Positions 27,520 through 35,780 of a stretch of 64,000 nucleotides of DNA are shown here, in pieces. Below the pieces are notes generated by a model. That model did not search any database. It was not told the DNA's origin and was given only the letters and a program-made list of their open reading frames with translations. A program made the position numbers and the translations under genes. Source of the DNA: Streptomyces violens (GTDB taxonomy: Bacteria; Actinomycetota; Actinomycetes; Streptomycetales; Streptomycetaceae); assembly GCF_000717745.1 (NCBI RefSeq), contig NZ_JOBH01000005.1:248001-312000 (forward strand), written 5' to 3'. The stretch's first letter is position 1; each line of letters begins with the position of its first letter.

Positions 27520-28797
27520 TCACCGGGTCGCGCTGTCCGCCTCGTCCGCGGTGTTCTGGATGTCGTTGAGCACCGTCGCGGGGTCGCCGTTCTTGCCGAC
27601 CGCGTCGCCCATCTTCGCCTTGATGGTCTTGCTGACCAGCGGCCAGGAGGTCTTGTCGGCGGGGTAGAACTCCGCTTCCGGCAGCTGCTTCAGGAAGCCG
27701 TGCAGCTTCTTGTACTTGTCGTCCGCGAGCATGTCCTGGGAGGCGGAGACGGTGACCGGCAGCAGGCCGTAATCGCCGGAGAACCGCATGACGTTGTCCT
27801 CGTTGTAGACGAAGTCGAGGAACTGGCCGATCTCGGCGCGGTGCCCGTTCTGCTTGAAGCCCATCATCCAGTCGGCGACGCCCATGGTGGACTTGGCCGG
27901 GCCGGTGATGCCGGGGAGCGCGACGGTGCCGTAGTCGATGCCCTTGGCCTTGGCCTGCTGCATCAGCGTGGGGTGGCCGTTGAGCATGCCGACCTGGCCG
28001 CTCGCGAAGGCGTTGAAGCCGTCCTGCCGGTTGAGCTTCGCGGGGTCGGTGCCGGTCAGGCCCGGGGTGACGAGGTTGTCCTTGACCCACTTGAACGTGC
28101 GGATGTTCTGCCGCGAGTCGATCGTGTACTTGCCGATGGAGTCGGTGTAGCCGCCGTCCCCGCTCAGCATCCAGATCATGGTCTCGGCCTGGGTCTCCTC
28201 GGGGCCGAGCGGCAGCGCGAAGGGGGTCTTCACGCCCGCGGCCTTCAGGAGCTGCGCGTCCTGCTTGATGTCGGACCAGGTCTTGGGCGGGCTCGCGATG
28301 CCGGCCTGCGCGAAGAGCTTCTTGTTGTAGAAGAGGCGGCGCGTGCTGGCCCCGAAGGGCATGCCGTACTGGACGCGGTGGTACTCCCCCGCCTCCGCGA
28401 GGCCGGGCGTGAAGTCCGCCTGGGTGGTGATGGAGAGCAGGTCGTCGGCGCTGTAGAGCTTGCCCTCGGCGGCGTAGTCGGCGTAGGCGCCGATCTGGGC
28501 CATGTCGGGGGCGTTGCCGGCCTCGACCCGCTTCTCGACCTCCTTGTCGACGTCCTTCCAGCTGTAGACGTCGACGTCGACCTTGATGTGCGGGTGCTTG
28601 GCCTCGAACGCCTCGACCACGTCGTGCCAGTAGTGCTTGCTGGAGTTGGCGGCGCCGTCGCCGTAGTCGGCGGCGACCAGCTTCAGGGTGACGTCGTCGC
28701 CGCCCACGGGGCCGCCGGAGCAGGAGGCCAGTGTCAGCGTCATGGCCGTCGCGATCCCCGCCGCCGCCAGGCTCTTGTAGCGTCGCTGTACTGCCAT
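27520..28797 (-). CDS. ABC sugar-binding lipoprotein (family 1 SBP)
   Basis: A 425-residue extracellular solute-binding lipoprotein. The signal peptide MAVQRRYKSLAAAGIATAMT ends at a lipobox LASC, with Cys the anchored residue. The body follows the family 1 pattern (HYWHDVVEAFEAKHPHIKVD, MAQIGAYADYAAEGKLYSAD, VQYGMPFGASTRRLFYNKKL). No permease or ATPase genes are adjacent, so it must serve a distant transporter, possibly with the shared MsiK ATPase. A DasR-like site 117 bp upstream and divergence from nagK suggest a GlcNAc- or chitin-derived sugar. The frame is open 48 codons further up, but the signal peptide sets the start. Confidence 0.92.
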   Translation of the reverse strand: MAVQRRYKSLAAAGIATAMTLTLASCSGGPVGGDDVTLKLVAADYGDGAANSSKHYWHDVVEAFEAKHPHIKVDVDVYSWKDVDKEVEKRVEAGNAPDMAQIGAYADYAAEGKLYSADDLLSITTQADFTPGLAEAGEYHRVQYGMPFGASTRRLFYNKKLFAQAGIASPPKTWSDIKQDAQLLKAAGVKTPFALPLGPEETQAETMIWMLSGDGGYTDSIGKYTIDSRQNIRTFKWVKDNLVTPGLTGTDPAKLNRQDGFNAFASGQVGMLNGHPTLMQQAKAKGIDYGTVALPGITGPAKSTMGVADWMMGFKQNGHRAEIGQFLDFVYNEDNVMRFSGDYGLLPVTVSASQDMLADDKYKKLHGFLKQLPEAEFYPADKTSWPLVSKTIKAKMGDAVGKNGDPATVLNDIQNTADEADSATR

Positions 28798-28913
28798 TGC
28801 TGCCCTGTTCCGCCCTTTGAGTCCAGATGTGCCGTACGTTCCGGGACGCGCCGCGGCGGCGGGGATCACCCCCGTCGGGCGCATGAGCTGCGAGTCTGCC
28901 CCGCACACCCTCA

Positions 28914-28929
28914 CAAGGTCTACACCAGA
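28914..28929. promoter_or_regulatory. dre-like DasR site upstream of the lipoprotein gene
   Basis: On the minus strand it reads TCTGGTGTAGACCTTG, keeping TGGT and TAGACC of the dre consensus. It lies in the divergent nagK/lipoprotein interval, nearer the lipoprotein promoter. Confidence 0.55.
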
Positions 28930-29109
28930 TGAGGTCTCCATTTCGCATCAGCGAACCGGAACAGGGGCCTCCTCCTGGCCGCCGCCCGGCCACCTCGCGC
29001 CCCGCCGCGCCGGCGGCCGGCCGGCGCCGGGCACGCGACCCGCCGCCCAACTCCCTGTGTACGGCGCGTGAACCGGCCCTCCGCCCCGGCGCACCGGCAC
29101 CGAGGCCGT

Positions 29110-29125
29110 AGTGGACTAGACCTCT
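29110..29125. promoter_or_regulatory. dre (DasR-responsive element) upstream of nagK-nagA
   Basis: AGTGGACTAGACCTCT matches the dre consensus in all but one or two positions and sits 28 bp before the nagK GTG. In S. coelicolor nagKA is a known DasR target, released by GlcN-6-phosphate-type effectors, so the assignment is strong. Confidence 0.8.
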
Positions 29126-29153
29126 CGGCGCTTCTCGCGGGAGACTGTGCCGC

Positions 29154-30119
29154 GTGAGACATGTCATCGCGCTCGATGTGGGCGGCACCGGGATCAAGGC
29201 CGCACTCGTCGGTACGGAGGCGCCGTCCTCCGAAGGCACGCCCGCCCGGCCCCCCGTCCTGCTGCACGAGGCACGCCGCCCCACCGGACGCGAGCGCGGC
29301 CCCGAGGCGGTGGTCGAAACGATCCTCGACTTCGCCGCCGAGCTGCGCGATCTGGGCGCGCAGCGGTACGGAGCGCCCGCGGCGGCGGCCGGCGTCGCCG
29401 TCCCCGGCATCATCGACGAGGCCGGCGGCACGGCCGTGTACGCCGCGAACCTCGGCTGGCGGGACGTCCCGCTGCGCGCCCTGCTCTCGGAGCAGCTCGG
29501 CGGCGTCCCCGTGGCGCTCGGCCACGACGTGCGCACCGGCGGGCTCGCCGAGGGCCGGATCGGCGCGGGCAAGGGCGCCGACCGGTTCGTCTTCCTGCCG
29601 CTGGGCACCGGCATCGCGGCCGCCATCGGTATCGGCGGCCGGATCGAAGCCGGAGCGCACGGCAGCGCTGGCGAGATCGGGCACATCGTCGTACGCCCCC
29701 AGGGCGCGCCGTGCGGCTGCGGACAGCGCGGCTGCCTGGAGACGCTGGCCTCCGCCGCCGCCGTCGGCCGGGCCTGGGCCGCCGCCTGCGGTGACCCGGA
29801 CGCCACAGCGGCGGACGCCGCCAAAGCGGTCGAGTCCGGCGACCCGCGCGCCGTGGCCGTATGGCAGGAGGCCGTCGACGCGCTCGCGGACGGCCTGGTC
29901 ACCTGCCTCACGCTGCTCGACCCGCGGACCCTGATCATCGGCGGCGGGCTCGCCGAGGCGGGCGACACGCTGTTCGCGCCTCTGCGGGAGGCGGTCCGGC
30001 GGCGGGTTACCTTCCAGCCGCTCCCCTCGATCGTTCCCGCGGCGCTCGGGGACGCCGCCGGCTGCCTGGGCGCAGGACTGCTGGCCCGGGATCTTCTCTC
30101 CACGGAGGTAACTGCCTGA
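29154..30119 (+). CDS. nagK: ROK-family kinase, N-acetylglucosamine kinase-like
   Basis: A 321-residue ROK sugar kinase. It has the ATP-binding start VIALDVGGTGIKAALVG, catalytic Asp in VALGHDVRTGGLAEGRIGAG, and the ROK zinc signature GAPCGCGQRGCLETLAS. The product of such kinases is GlcNAc-6-phosphate, the substrate of NagA encoded by the next gene. GTG 29154 has GGGAG 11 bp upstream. The stop TGA overlaps the nagA ATG (TGATG), a coupled operon. A dre site lies upstream. Glucose or other hexose specificity cannot be excluded by sequence alone. Confidence 0.9.
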   Translation: MRHVIALDVGGTGIKAALVGTEAPSSEGTPARPPVLLHEARRPTGRERGPEAVVETILDFAAELRDLGAQRYGAPAAAAGVAVPGIIDEAGGTAVYAANLGWRDVPLRALLSEQLGGVPVALGHDVRTGGLAEGRIGAGKGADRFVFLPLGTGIAAAIGIGGRIEAGAHGSAGEIGHIVVRPQGAPCGCGQRGCLETLASAAAVGRAWAAACGDPDATAADAAKAVESGDPRAVAVWQEAVDALADGLVTCLTLLDPRTLIIGGGLAEAGDTLFAPLREAVRRRVTFQPLPSIVPAALGDAAGCLGAGLLARDLLSTEVTA

Positions 30120-31276
30120 TGGCGGACCGAACCATCCTCAGCGGCGCCCGAGTGGCGCTGCCCGCGGGCGTCGTCGACGGCCTCACCCTCACGGTCGACG
30201 GGCACCGGCTCGCCGTGGGCCCCGCGGCCGGCGGCACCACCGTCGACCTGTCCGGGCACCTGATCGTCCCCGGCTTCGTGGACATGCACGTACACGGCGG
30301 AGGCGGCGGCTCCTTCTCCTCCGCCGACCCCGAAGAGTGCCTGAAGGTCGCCGACACCCACCGCCGCCACGGCACCACCTCCATGGCCGCCTCCACCGTC
30401 ACCGGCGACCTGGCCGACCTGGCCCGGCAGGCGGCCGTCCTCTCCGAGCTGGTCGAACAGGGCGAGCTGGCCGGCATCCACTTCGAGGGCCCGTTCATCT
30501 CGGCCCACCGCTGCGGCGCCCACCAGCCCGAACTGCTGCGCGACCCGGACCCGTCGGACGTCCGCAAGCTGGTCGACGCGGCCCGCGGCACGGCGAAGAT
30601 GATGACGCTCGCGCCGGAACTGCCCGGCGGCCTGGAATCCGTACGCCTGCTGGCCGAGTCCGGCGTCATCGCGGCCATCGGCCACACCGACTCCTCGTAC
30701 GACGCGACGCGCGAGGCCATCGACGCGGGCGCCACCGTCGCCACGCACCTCTTCAACGCCATGCCGGGCCTGAACCACCGCACGCCGGGCCCGATCGCCG
30801 CGCTCCTGGAGGACGAGCGGATCACCGTCGAACTGATCAACGACGGCACCCATCTGCACCCGTCCGTGCTGCAGCTGGCGTTCCGTCACGCGGGCGCGGA
30901 GCGCGTCGCGTTCATCACCGACGCGATGGGCGCGGCCGGCATGAGCGACGGCATGTACCCGCTCGGCCCGATGGAGGTCGAGGTCAGGGACGGTGTCGCG
31001 CGCATCCACGGCGGCCCCACCGCCGGCTCGATCGCGGGCTCCACGCTCACCCTGGACCTCGCCTTCAAGCGCGCCGTCACGATCGACGGCATCGGCATCG
31101 AAGCCGCCGTACAGGCCCTGTCCGGCAACCCGGCCCGGCTGCTCGGCATCGACGACCGCACCGGCTCCATCGAGCCCGGCAAGGACGCCGACCTGGTCGT
31201 ACTGGACGCCTCCTACGACCTGGTGGGCGTCATGCGCCGGGGCGAGTGGGTGGTACGGCCACCGCAGGCGGGGTAA
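30119..31276 (+). CDS. nagA: N-acetylglucosamine-6-phosphate deacetylase
   Basis: A 385-residue amidohydrolase converting GlcNAc-6-phosphate to GlcN-6-phosphate and acetate. Metal and catalytic residues are in place: PGFVDMHVHGGGGGSF (HxH), GIHFEGPFIS (Glu ligand), AAIGHTDSSYD and ATHLFNAMPGLNHR (His ligands), and the catalytic Asp in VAFITDAMGAAGM. It overlaps nagK by one base. Its substrate also arises from MurQ (16364), linking both sugar loci in this window. GlcN-6-phosphate made here is an effector of DasR. Confidence 0.96.
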   Translation: MADRTILSGARVALPAGVVDGLTLTVDGHRLAVGPAAGGTTVDLSGHLIVPGFVDMHVHGGGGGSFSSADPEECLKVADTHRRHGTTSMAASTVTGDLADLARQAAVLSELVEQGELAGIHFEGPFISAHRCGAHQPELLRDPDPSDVRKLVDAARGTAKMMTLAPELPGGLESVRLLAESGVIAAIGHTDSSYDATREAIDAGATVATHLFNAMPGLNHRTPGPIAALLEDERITVELINDGTHLHPSVLQLAFRHAGAERVAFITDAMGAAGMSDGMYPLGPMEVEVRDGVARIHGGPTAGSIAGSTLTLDLAFKRAVTIDGIGIEAAVQALSGNPARLLGIDDRTGSIEPGKDADLVVLDASYDLVGVMRRGEWVVRPPQAG

Positions 31277-31459
31277 GGAAGCAGGTGCGGACGGTCCGGG
31301 CGGCACCCGCCCGGGCTGGGCCGATTGGTCCGCATCCGCGGCCCGGGCGGCACCCGCGCTCTGTGCCAACTGCCGTCGCCGATGGCATGATCGCTCGCGC
31401 ACTCGTCCGTACCCGGCCGTAGACCACGGCCGTCCGACCACTGCGCGGGAGGGGGAACC

Positions 31460-32389
31460 ATGATCCTCACGGTCACGCTGAACGCCGCACTCGACATCAC
31501 CTACCGGGTACCGCGGCTCCGCCCGCGCGGCACCAACCGGGTGACCGAGGTGTCCGAACGCCCCGGCGGCAAGGGCCTGAACGTCGCCCGGGTGCTCGCC
31601 GCCCTGGGCCATGACACCGTCGCCACCGGATTCGCCGGCGGCGGCACCGGCGACGCGCTGCGCGCCATGCTCGCCCAGGAGACCGGCGTCACCGACGCGC
31701 TCGTACCGATCGGCAGCGCCACCCGGCGCACCGTCGCCGTCGTGGACACCGCCGGCGGCGACACCACCCAGCTCAACGAGCCGGGACCGACCGTCTCCCC
31801 CGCCGAGTGGGAAGCCTTCCTCACGCGGTACCGCGAACTCCTCGACGGCGCCCAGGCGGTGGCCCTGTGCGGCAGCCTGCCGCCCGGCGTGCCCGTGGAC
31901 GTGTACGCGCGCCTCACCCGTACGGCCCGCACGGCCGGCGTCCCCGTCCTCCTCGACACCAGCGGCGAGCCGCTGCGCCGCGGCCTCGCGGCGCGGCCCG
32001 ACCTCGCCAAGCCGAACGCCGATGAGCTGGCCGCGCTGACCGGGCACAACGAGCCGCTGCGAGCCGCCCGCGATGCGCGCCGCCGGGGCGCGCACACGGT
32101 CGCGGCCTCGCTCGGCGCGGACGGGATGCTCGCGGTGACCGCGGACGGCTCCTGGCAGGCCGCGCCGCCGCAGCGGATCGCGGGCAACCCCACGGGAGCG
32201 GGCGACTCGGCGGTGGCCGGACTGCTGTCCGGCCTGGTGGAGGGGCTCTCCTGGCCGGACCGGCTGGCCCGCGCGGTGGCCCTGTCGGCTGCGACGGTAC
32301 GGGCCCAGACCGCGGGCGAATTCGACCGCGCTACATACGCGGAACTGCTGGACCAGATCAAGGTCACGGAGGGCCCCGCGGCAGCCTGA
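31460..32389 (+). CDS. PfkB-family kinase, 1-phosphofructokinase type
   Basis: A 309-residue ribokinase-like kinase: MILTVTLNAALDITYRVPRL is the FruK/LacC-type start, GGKGLNVARVLAALGH the substrate-binding motif, and GNPTGAGDSAVAGLLSGL holds the catalytic base and anion hole. Members phosphorylate fructose-1-phosphate, tagatose-6-phosphate or a related hexose phosphate. It lies 183 bp downstream of nagA on the same strand, so a role in the fate of amino-sugar phosphates is possible. No fruA-type PTS is adjacent. A half dre-like sequence (31414-31429) precedes it but is too weak to call. Confidence 0.88.
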   Translation: MILTVTLNAALDITYRVPRLRPRGTNRVTEVSERPGGKGLNVARVLAALGHDTVATGFAGGGTGDALRAMLAQETGVTDALVPIGSATRRTVAVVDTAGGDTTQLNEPGPTVSPAEWEAFLTRYRELLDGAQAVALCGSLPPGVPVDVYARLTRTARTAGVPVLLDTSGEPLRRGLAARPDLAKPNADELAALTGHNEPLRAARDARRRGAHTVAASLGADGMLAVTADGSWQAAPPQRIAGNPTGAGDSAVAGLLSGLVEGLSWPDRLARAVALSAATVRAQTAGEFDRATYAELLDQIKVTEGPAAA

Positions 32390-32405
32390 GCGCCCTCCGG
32401 GCGCT
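32389..32405 (+). terminator. Short GC hairpin at the PfkB stop codon
   Basis: AGCGCCC-TCC-GGGCGCT begins at the last base of the stop codon and runs into the dispersed repeat. It is a compact terminator-like stem of 7 bp with a 3-base loop. Confidence 0.65.
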
Positions 32406-32440
32406 TCAGGGGCGCGGGGAACTGCGCGAGCAACCACGAC
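32404..32440. repeat. Dispersed Streptomyces intergenic repeat, copy 2 (inverted)
   Basis: On the minus strand this reads GTCGTGGTTGCTCGCGCAG then TTCCCCGCGCCCCTGAAG, matching the copy at 26224-26265 over about 35 bases with few changes. It directly follows the PfkB gene. Confidence 0.75.
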
Positions 32441-32503
32441 GGCGGGTCGGCCGACGACGGCCTACCGGGGCAGAGCCCTCATGTCGGCTCACCCGCCACG
32501 CGG

Positions 32504-33436
32504 CTACGGCTTGGTGACCTGGCCCGCCTTCAGCCACACCTGGTCAAGATTGAAGTCGCACTGGTTCCCCTGCTCGCAGGAGATCTTGACCGTGTTGGTG
32601 CCCTTGGTGAGCTCGACCCAGGCGAAGGTGCGGGTCCAGCCCTTCGCCCAGTCGCCTTCCTGGGCCCCGGCGAAGTTCTTCATGTTGAGCTTGGAGTCGC
32701 GGGCCTTGCCGTTGATCGACAGGGTCGCGTCGGCGTCCTTGCCCGGGACGCCGTACCCGACGAAAACGGTGTACTGGCCGTCCTTGGGCGCGTCCAGCTT
32801 CCAGGTGGCGGCGGCGCCCGGCGTGTTCATGCCGGTGACGTACAGACCGCCGGCCGAGCGCGCCCCCGGGATGGTCTTGTCCGTGGTCGCCGTGCCGTCC
32901 AGCCGCAGGCTGCCCGCGTCGGCCTTGGGCAGGTCGGGCTCGGCCGGCTTGTCGGACGGCTTCTTGCTCGGCTCCACGTTCTCGCCCGCGGACGCCCCGG
33001 CGCCGCCGGCCTCGGCGGACTTGTCGTCGTCGCTGTTGGAGATCATCGCGACGCCGATGCCGACGCAGACCACGGCGACCACGGCGATGGCGCCGATCAG
33101 CAGGCCGTTGCGGTTACGGCGCGGGCCCTGGTCCGCGCCGGCACCGTGCCCGGCCGGAGCGGCCTGGCGCGGCGCACCGTTCTGCAGCGTCTCGGGCGCC
33201 GCGTAGTGCGCGTTCTGCCGGCCGTACGCCTGCTGGCCGTACTGCTGCTGGCCGTACTGGCGCTCGCCGACGGCGCGCACCTGGTTGTACGACCTCCTGG
33301 GAACGCCCGGCTGCCGCACCGCCGCGCCGTCGCCCGCCGATCCCTGCGCGCCTGCCTCGCCGCCTTCCGAGCGGTAGAGGTAGCCGAACGGATCGTCGTT
33401 CTCCGGCGTGTCCGTGCCGTTACTACCGGCCGTCAT
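32504..33436 (-). CDS. Membrane-anchored carbohydrate-binding (CBM35/CBM6-like) protein
   Basis: A 310-residue single-pass protein. The cytosolic N-terminus (residues 1-108) is Gln/Gly/Tyr-rich, with QYGQQQYGQQAYGRQ. A membrane helix follows at about 111-131 (LLIGAIAVVAVVCVGIGVAM), then a Ser/Glu/Lys/Pro linker and a C-terminal beta-sandwich (residues 185-308: KLDAPKDGQYTVFVGYGVPG, then CEQGNQCDFNLDQVWLKAG) like carbohydrate-binding modules. It probably displays a glycan-binding domain on the outer membrane face, perhaps sensing cell-wall or storage sugars. The start is ATG 33436. I know no function for it. Confidence 0.8.
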   Translation of the reverse strand: MTAGSNGTDTPENDDPFGYLYRSEGGEAGAQGSAGDGAAVRQPGVPRRSYNQVRAVGERQYGQQQYGQQAYGRQNAHYAAPETLQNGAPRQAAPAGHGAGADQGPRRNRNGLLIGAIAVVAVVCVGIGVAMISNSDDDKSAEAGGAGASAGENVEPSKKPSDKPAEPDLPKADAGSLRLDGTATTDKTIPGARSAGGLYVTGMNTPGAAATWKLDAPKDGQYTVFVGYGVPGKDADATLSINGKARDSKLNMKNFAGAQEGDWAKGWTRTFAWVELTKGTNTVKISCEQGNQCDFNLDQVWLKAGQVTKP

Positions 33437-33775
33437 TCCGCGTCACTCCCCAGCGGTCTTGCACTGATGTCTACGTGCTGATGTCTACATGCTTGTGAGG
33501 CCCCCGGCGGCCCGCGCCGCATCGGCGCAGCCTACCCGGTGCGGAGCCGCGTACGCCGGTTCCGTACGGCCACAAGATCACTACAGGACGGTGAACGGCG
33601 GGCGCCCGGCGGGGTCGGCGGCGGTCAGCGCGGTGCGGGCGGCCGCCGGCGGTCCGGAGGTGTCTTCGGACACATGGCTTGCCGAGGGGCGCAGGGTGGC
33701 GCGAAGGGGCGCCTGCCGACTGCCGGCCAGCCGCCCGCCGCTCCGGGGCGGCTGCCGCTCCTGAGCTCCCGCCGC
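33437..33775 (-). other. Non-coding interval between cdgB and the CBM protein
   Basis: These 339 bases hold no supported gene. They contain direct repeats gatgtctac at about 33467 and 33480, near the expected promoter of the carbohydrate-binding protein, and a GC-rich stretch before the cdgB stop. No clear terminator was found. Confidence 0.4.
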
Positions 33776-35440
33776 TCAGCTCACCCGCCGGTTCGCCTTC
33801 GAGCGGGACCGCTTCTCGACGTACATCCGCTGGTCAGCGGATTGCAGGACCTCCTCGGCCGACATCCCGCAGCCCGCCCAGCCGATCCCGAAGCTGGCAC
33901 CGACCCGCACGGCCCGGCCGTCCACCCGGATCGGCGGAATGATCGCGTTCCGCAGGCGTACGGCCAGGTCCTCGGCGTCCGCCTTGCCCAGCCCGTCCGC
34001 CAGCACGACGAACTCGTCGCCACCGAGCCGGGCGACCGTGTCCCCGTCCCGTACGCCGTTGGTCAGCCGCCGGGCCACCTCGATGAGCACCGCGTCACCC
34101 GTGTGGTGCCCGAACCGGTCGTTGATCGACTTGAAGCCGTCCAGGTCGCAGAAGAGCACGGCCAGCCCCTTGGCGCCGTCGTCCTCGGGCCCGTCCGACG
34201 GCGCGACCGCGTGCACGTGACTGTCGTACGCGGGGCCCGTACGGGCCAGGTGGAAGCCCTCGAACGCCTCGGCGCCGCCGTCCGGCAGGAAGCCGTGCCC
34301 GTCGTCCTCCCCGCCGGCCGTCGAGGCGAACGCGTCCGCCTCGTCCGTGCCGGGCGGCCGCGAGCACAGCCGGGCGCTGAGCCGGGTGCGCAGCTCGGCG
34401 CTGTTGGGCAGGCCGGTCAGCGCGTCGTGGCTGGCGCGGTGCGCGAGCTGCAGCTCGTGCCGCTTGCGCTCCTCGATGTCCTCGACGTGCGTGAGCAGGA
34501 AGCGCGGGCCGTCGGCGGTGTCGGCCACGACGCTGTTGCGCAGACTCACCCAGACGTACGAGCCGTCCCGGCGGGCCAGCCGCAGCTCGGCGCGGCCGCC
34601 CTCGGCCGAGGTCCGCAGCAGCGTCCCGATGTCCTCCGGATGCACCAGGTCGGAGAAGGCGTAGCGGCGCATCACGGACGCCGGCCGCCCCAGCAGCCGG
34701 CACAGCGCGTCGTTCGTCCGCAGCAGCCGGCCGTGCTGGTCGCCGCCCATCTCGGCGATGGCCATGCCGCTCGGCGCGTACTCGAATGCCTGCCGGAAGC
34801 TTTCCTCACTCGCCCGCAGCGCCTGCTGCTCGCGCTCCAGACGGACCAGCGCACGCTGCATGTTTGCCCGGAGCCGGGCATTACTGATCGCAATCGCCGC
34901 CTGGAAAGCGAACATCTGCAACGCCTCGCGGCCCCAGGCGCCCGGACGGCGCCCGTTGCGCGGCCGGTCGACGGAGATCACGCCGAGCAGGTCGCCGCCC
35001 CCGGAGGAGGCCGCGTACATGGGCGCGAAGAGGCGGTCCATCGGATGCCACTCGTCGGGGAAGCGCGGCGCGGGCCCGGAGGTGTGCCACTGCGGGACAT
35101 CGTCGTCGTCCAGCACCCAGCCCTGCGTGTACGGGATGAAGCACAGGTCGCCCCAGCGCTCCCCCATGGCCAGCCGGCGCTCCCAGGACTCCCTGGAGCC
35201 GACGCGGCCGGACAGCAACGCCTCGGCGCCCGCGCTGCCTGCGACAGCGGCCACCACGAGGTCGCCATCAGGCCGTACGAGGTTGACCGCGGCGAGCTCG
35301 TAGCCCAGCCCGCTGATCGCCCCGTCGGCGACGGCCTGCAGGGTGTCCGCAAGGCTGCGTGCGGTGTTCAGGTCGGCGACCACTTGGTGCAGCTGCCGCA
35401 GGGTCGCAAGACGGACGTATGGCTCCGACTCGGTCTCCAT
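33776..35440 (-). CDS. cdgB: Diguanylate cyclase CdgB (GAF-PAS-GGDEF)
   Basis: A 554-residue cytosolic c-di-GMP synthase. A GAF-like sensor occupies residues 5-170, PAS/PAC about 185-310 (RQAFEYAPSGMAIAEMGGDQ, then RFLLTHVEDIEERKRHELQL), and GGDEF about 325-545 (HDALTGLPN, FCDLDGFKSINDRFGHHTGD, GGDEF). The active site GGDEF is intact and an RxxD inhibitory site sits exactly five residues before it (RDGDTVARLGGDEF). About 60 residues are inserted between the first GGDEF helix and FCDLDGF. In S. coelicolor CdgB affects development and is a BldD target. ATG 35440 has AGGGAGAG; an ATG ten codons upstream is less well placed. Confidence 0.95.
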   Translation of the reverse strand: METESEPYVRLATLRQLHQVVADLNTARSLADTLQAVADGAISGLGYELAAVNLVRPDGDLVVAAVAGSAGAEALLSGRVGSRESWERRLAMGERWGDLCFIPYTQGWVLDDDDVPQWHTSGPAPRFPDEWHPMDRLFAPMYAASSGGGDLLGVISVDRPRNGRRPGAWGREALQMFAFQAAIAISNARLRANMQRALVRLEREQQALRASEESFRQAFEYAPSGMAIAEMGGDQHGRLLRTNDALCRLLGRPASVMRRYAFSDLVHPEDIGTLLRTSAEGGRAELRLARRDGSYVWVSLRNSVVADTADGPRFLLTHVEDIEERKRHELQLAHRASHDALTGLPNSAELRTRLSARLCSRPPGTDEADAFASTAGGEDDGHGFLPDGGAEAFEGFHLARTGPAYDSHVHAVAPSDGPEDDGAKGLAVLFCDLDGFKSINDRFGHHTGDAVLIEVARRLTNGVRDGDTVARLGGDEFVVLADGLGKADAEDLAVRLRNAIIPPIRVDGRAVRVGASFGIGWAGCGMSAEEVLQSADQRMYVEKRSRSKANRRVS

Positions 35441-35780
35441 CGCTCGCTCTCCCTGAGACCTCGACAGCAACTCCAGGCTTTTTGTCGTCCTCTAGTCGTC
35501 CGATTGCCACGGCCACTGAATCACAGTGAGCTGTACACCCGGTACACAGGGTCAACAATTACCCCTCGCTGTGACTCAAGTCACAGAACACGCCGTGAAG
35601 TTACGGAGGTCGCGTCAGGCCCCTTCCGGTGCCTCTCCGGGAGCTCCTCCTATGTGTTCGTAAACTTCCTGAACGCAAATTCCGGGCTCTGGAGCGCCCC
35701 GGCTCCGTCGGGGGTCCTAGGACGCGGCTGGTCCCAGGGCCCGATGCGGGCGGCACGCGGTCCCGTTTAGCGTTCATGAC
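35441..35780. promoter_or_regulatory. Divergent cdgB / flavin reductase regulatory region
   Basis: This 340-bp non-coding region is AT-richer than its surroundings (for example caacaattac at about 35554). It contains two inverted repeats: TGTAC-ACCCG-GTACA at 35532-35546 and GTGAC-TCAA-GTCAC at 35571-35584. BldD is known to control cdgB in S. coelicolor, but neither repeat fits the BldD box exactly (the second has 4 rather than 5-7 bases between half-sites). Confidence 0.5.

Noticed and set aside
31295..31357. 16-bp direct repeats (CCGGGCGGCACCCGC) after nagA
   Set aside because: Short, GC-rich and in an interval where chance repeats are common; no function can be argued.
31414..31429. dre-like half site before the PfkB gene (GTGGTCTA)
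   Set aside because: Only one arm matches; the other is unrelated.
27479..32437. A very long open frame on the minus strand covering the lipoprotein to the PfkB gene
   Set aside because: It is a shadow of high-GC coding on the other strand: Arg/Gly/Val-rich with no domain, while the real genes fit codon bias and families.
35571..35584. BldD box upstream of cdgB
   Set aside because: GTGAC-TCAA-GTCAC has the wrong internal spacing and lacks the central bases of the BldD consensus; only the inverted repeat itself is reported.
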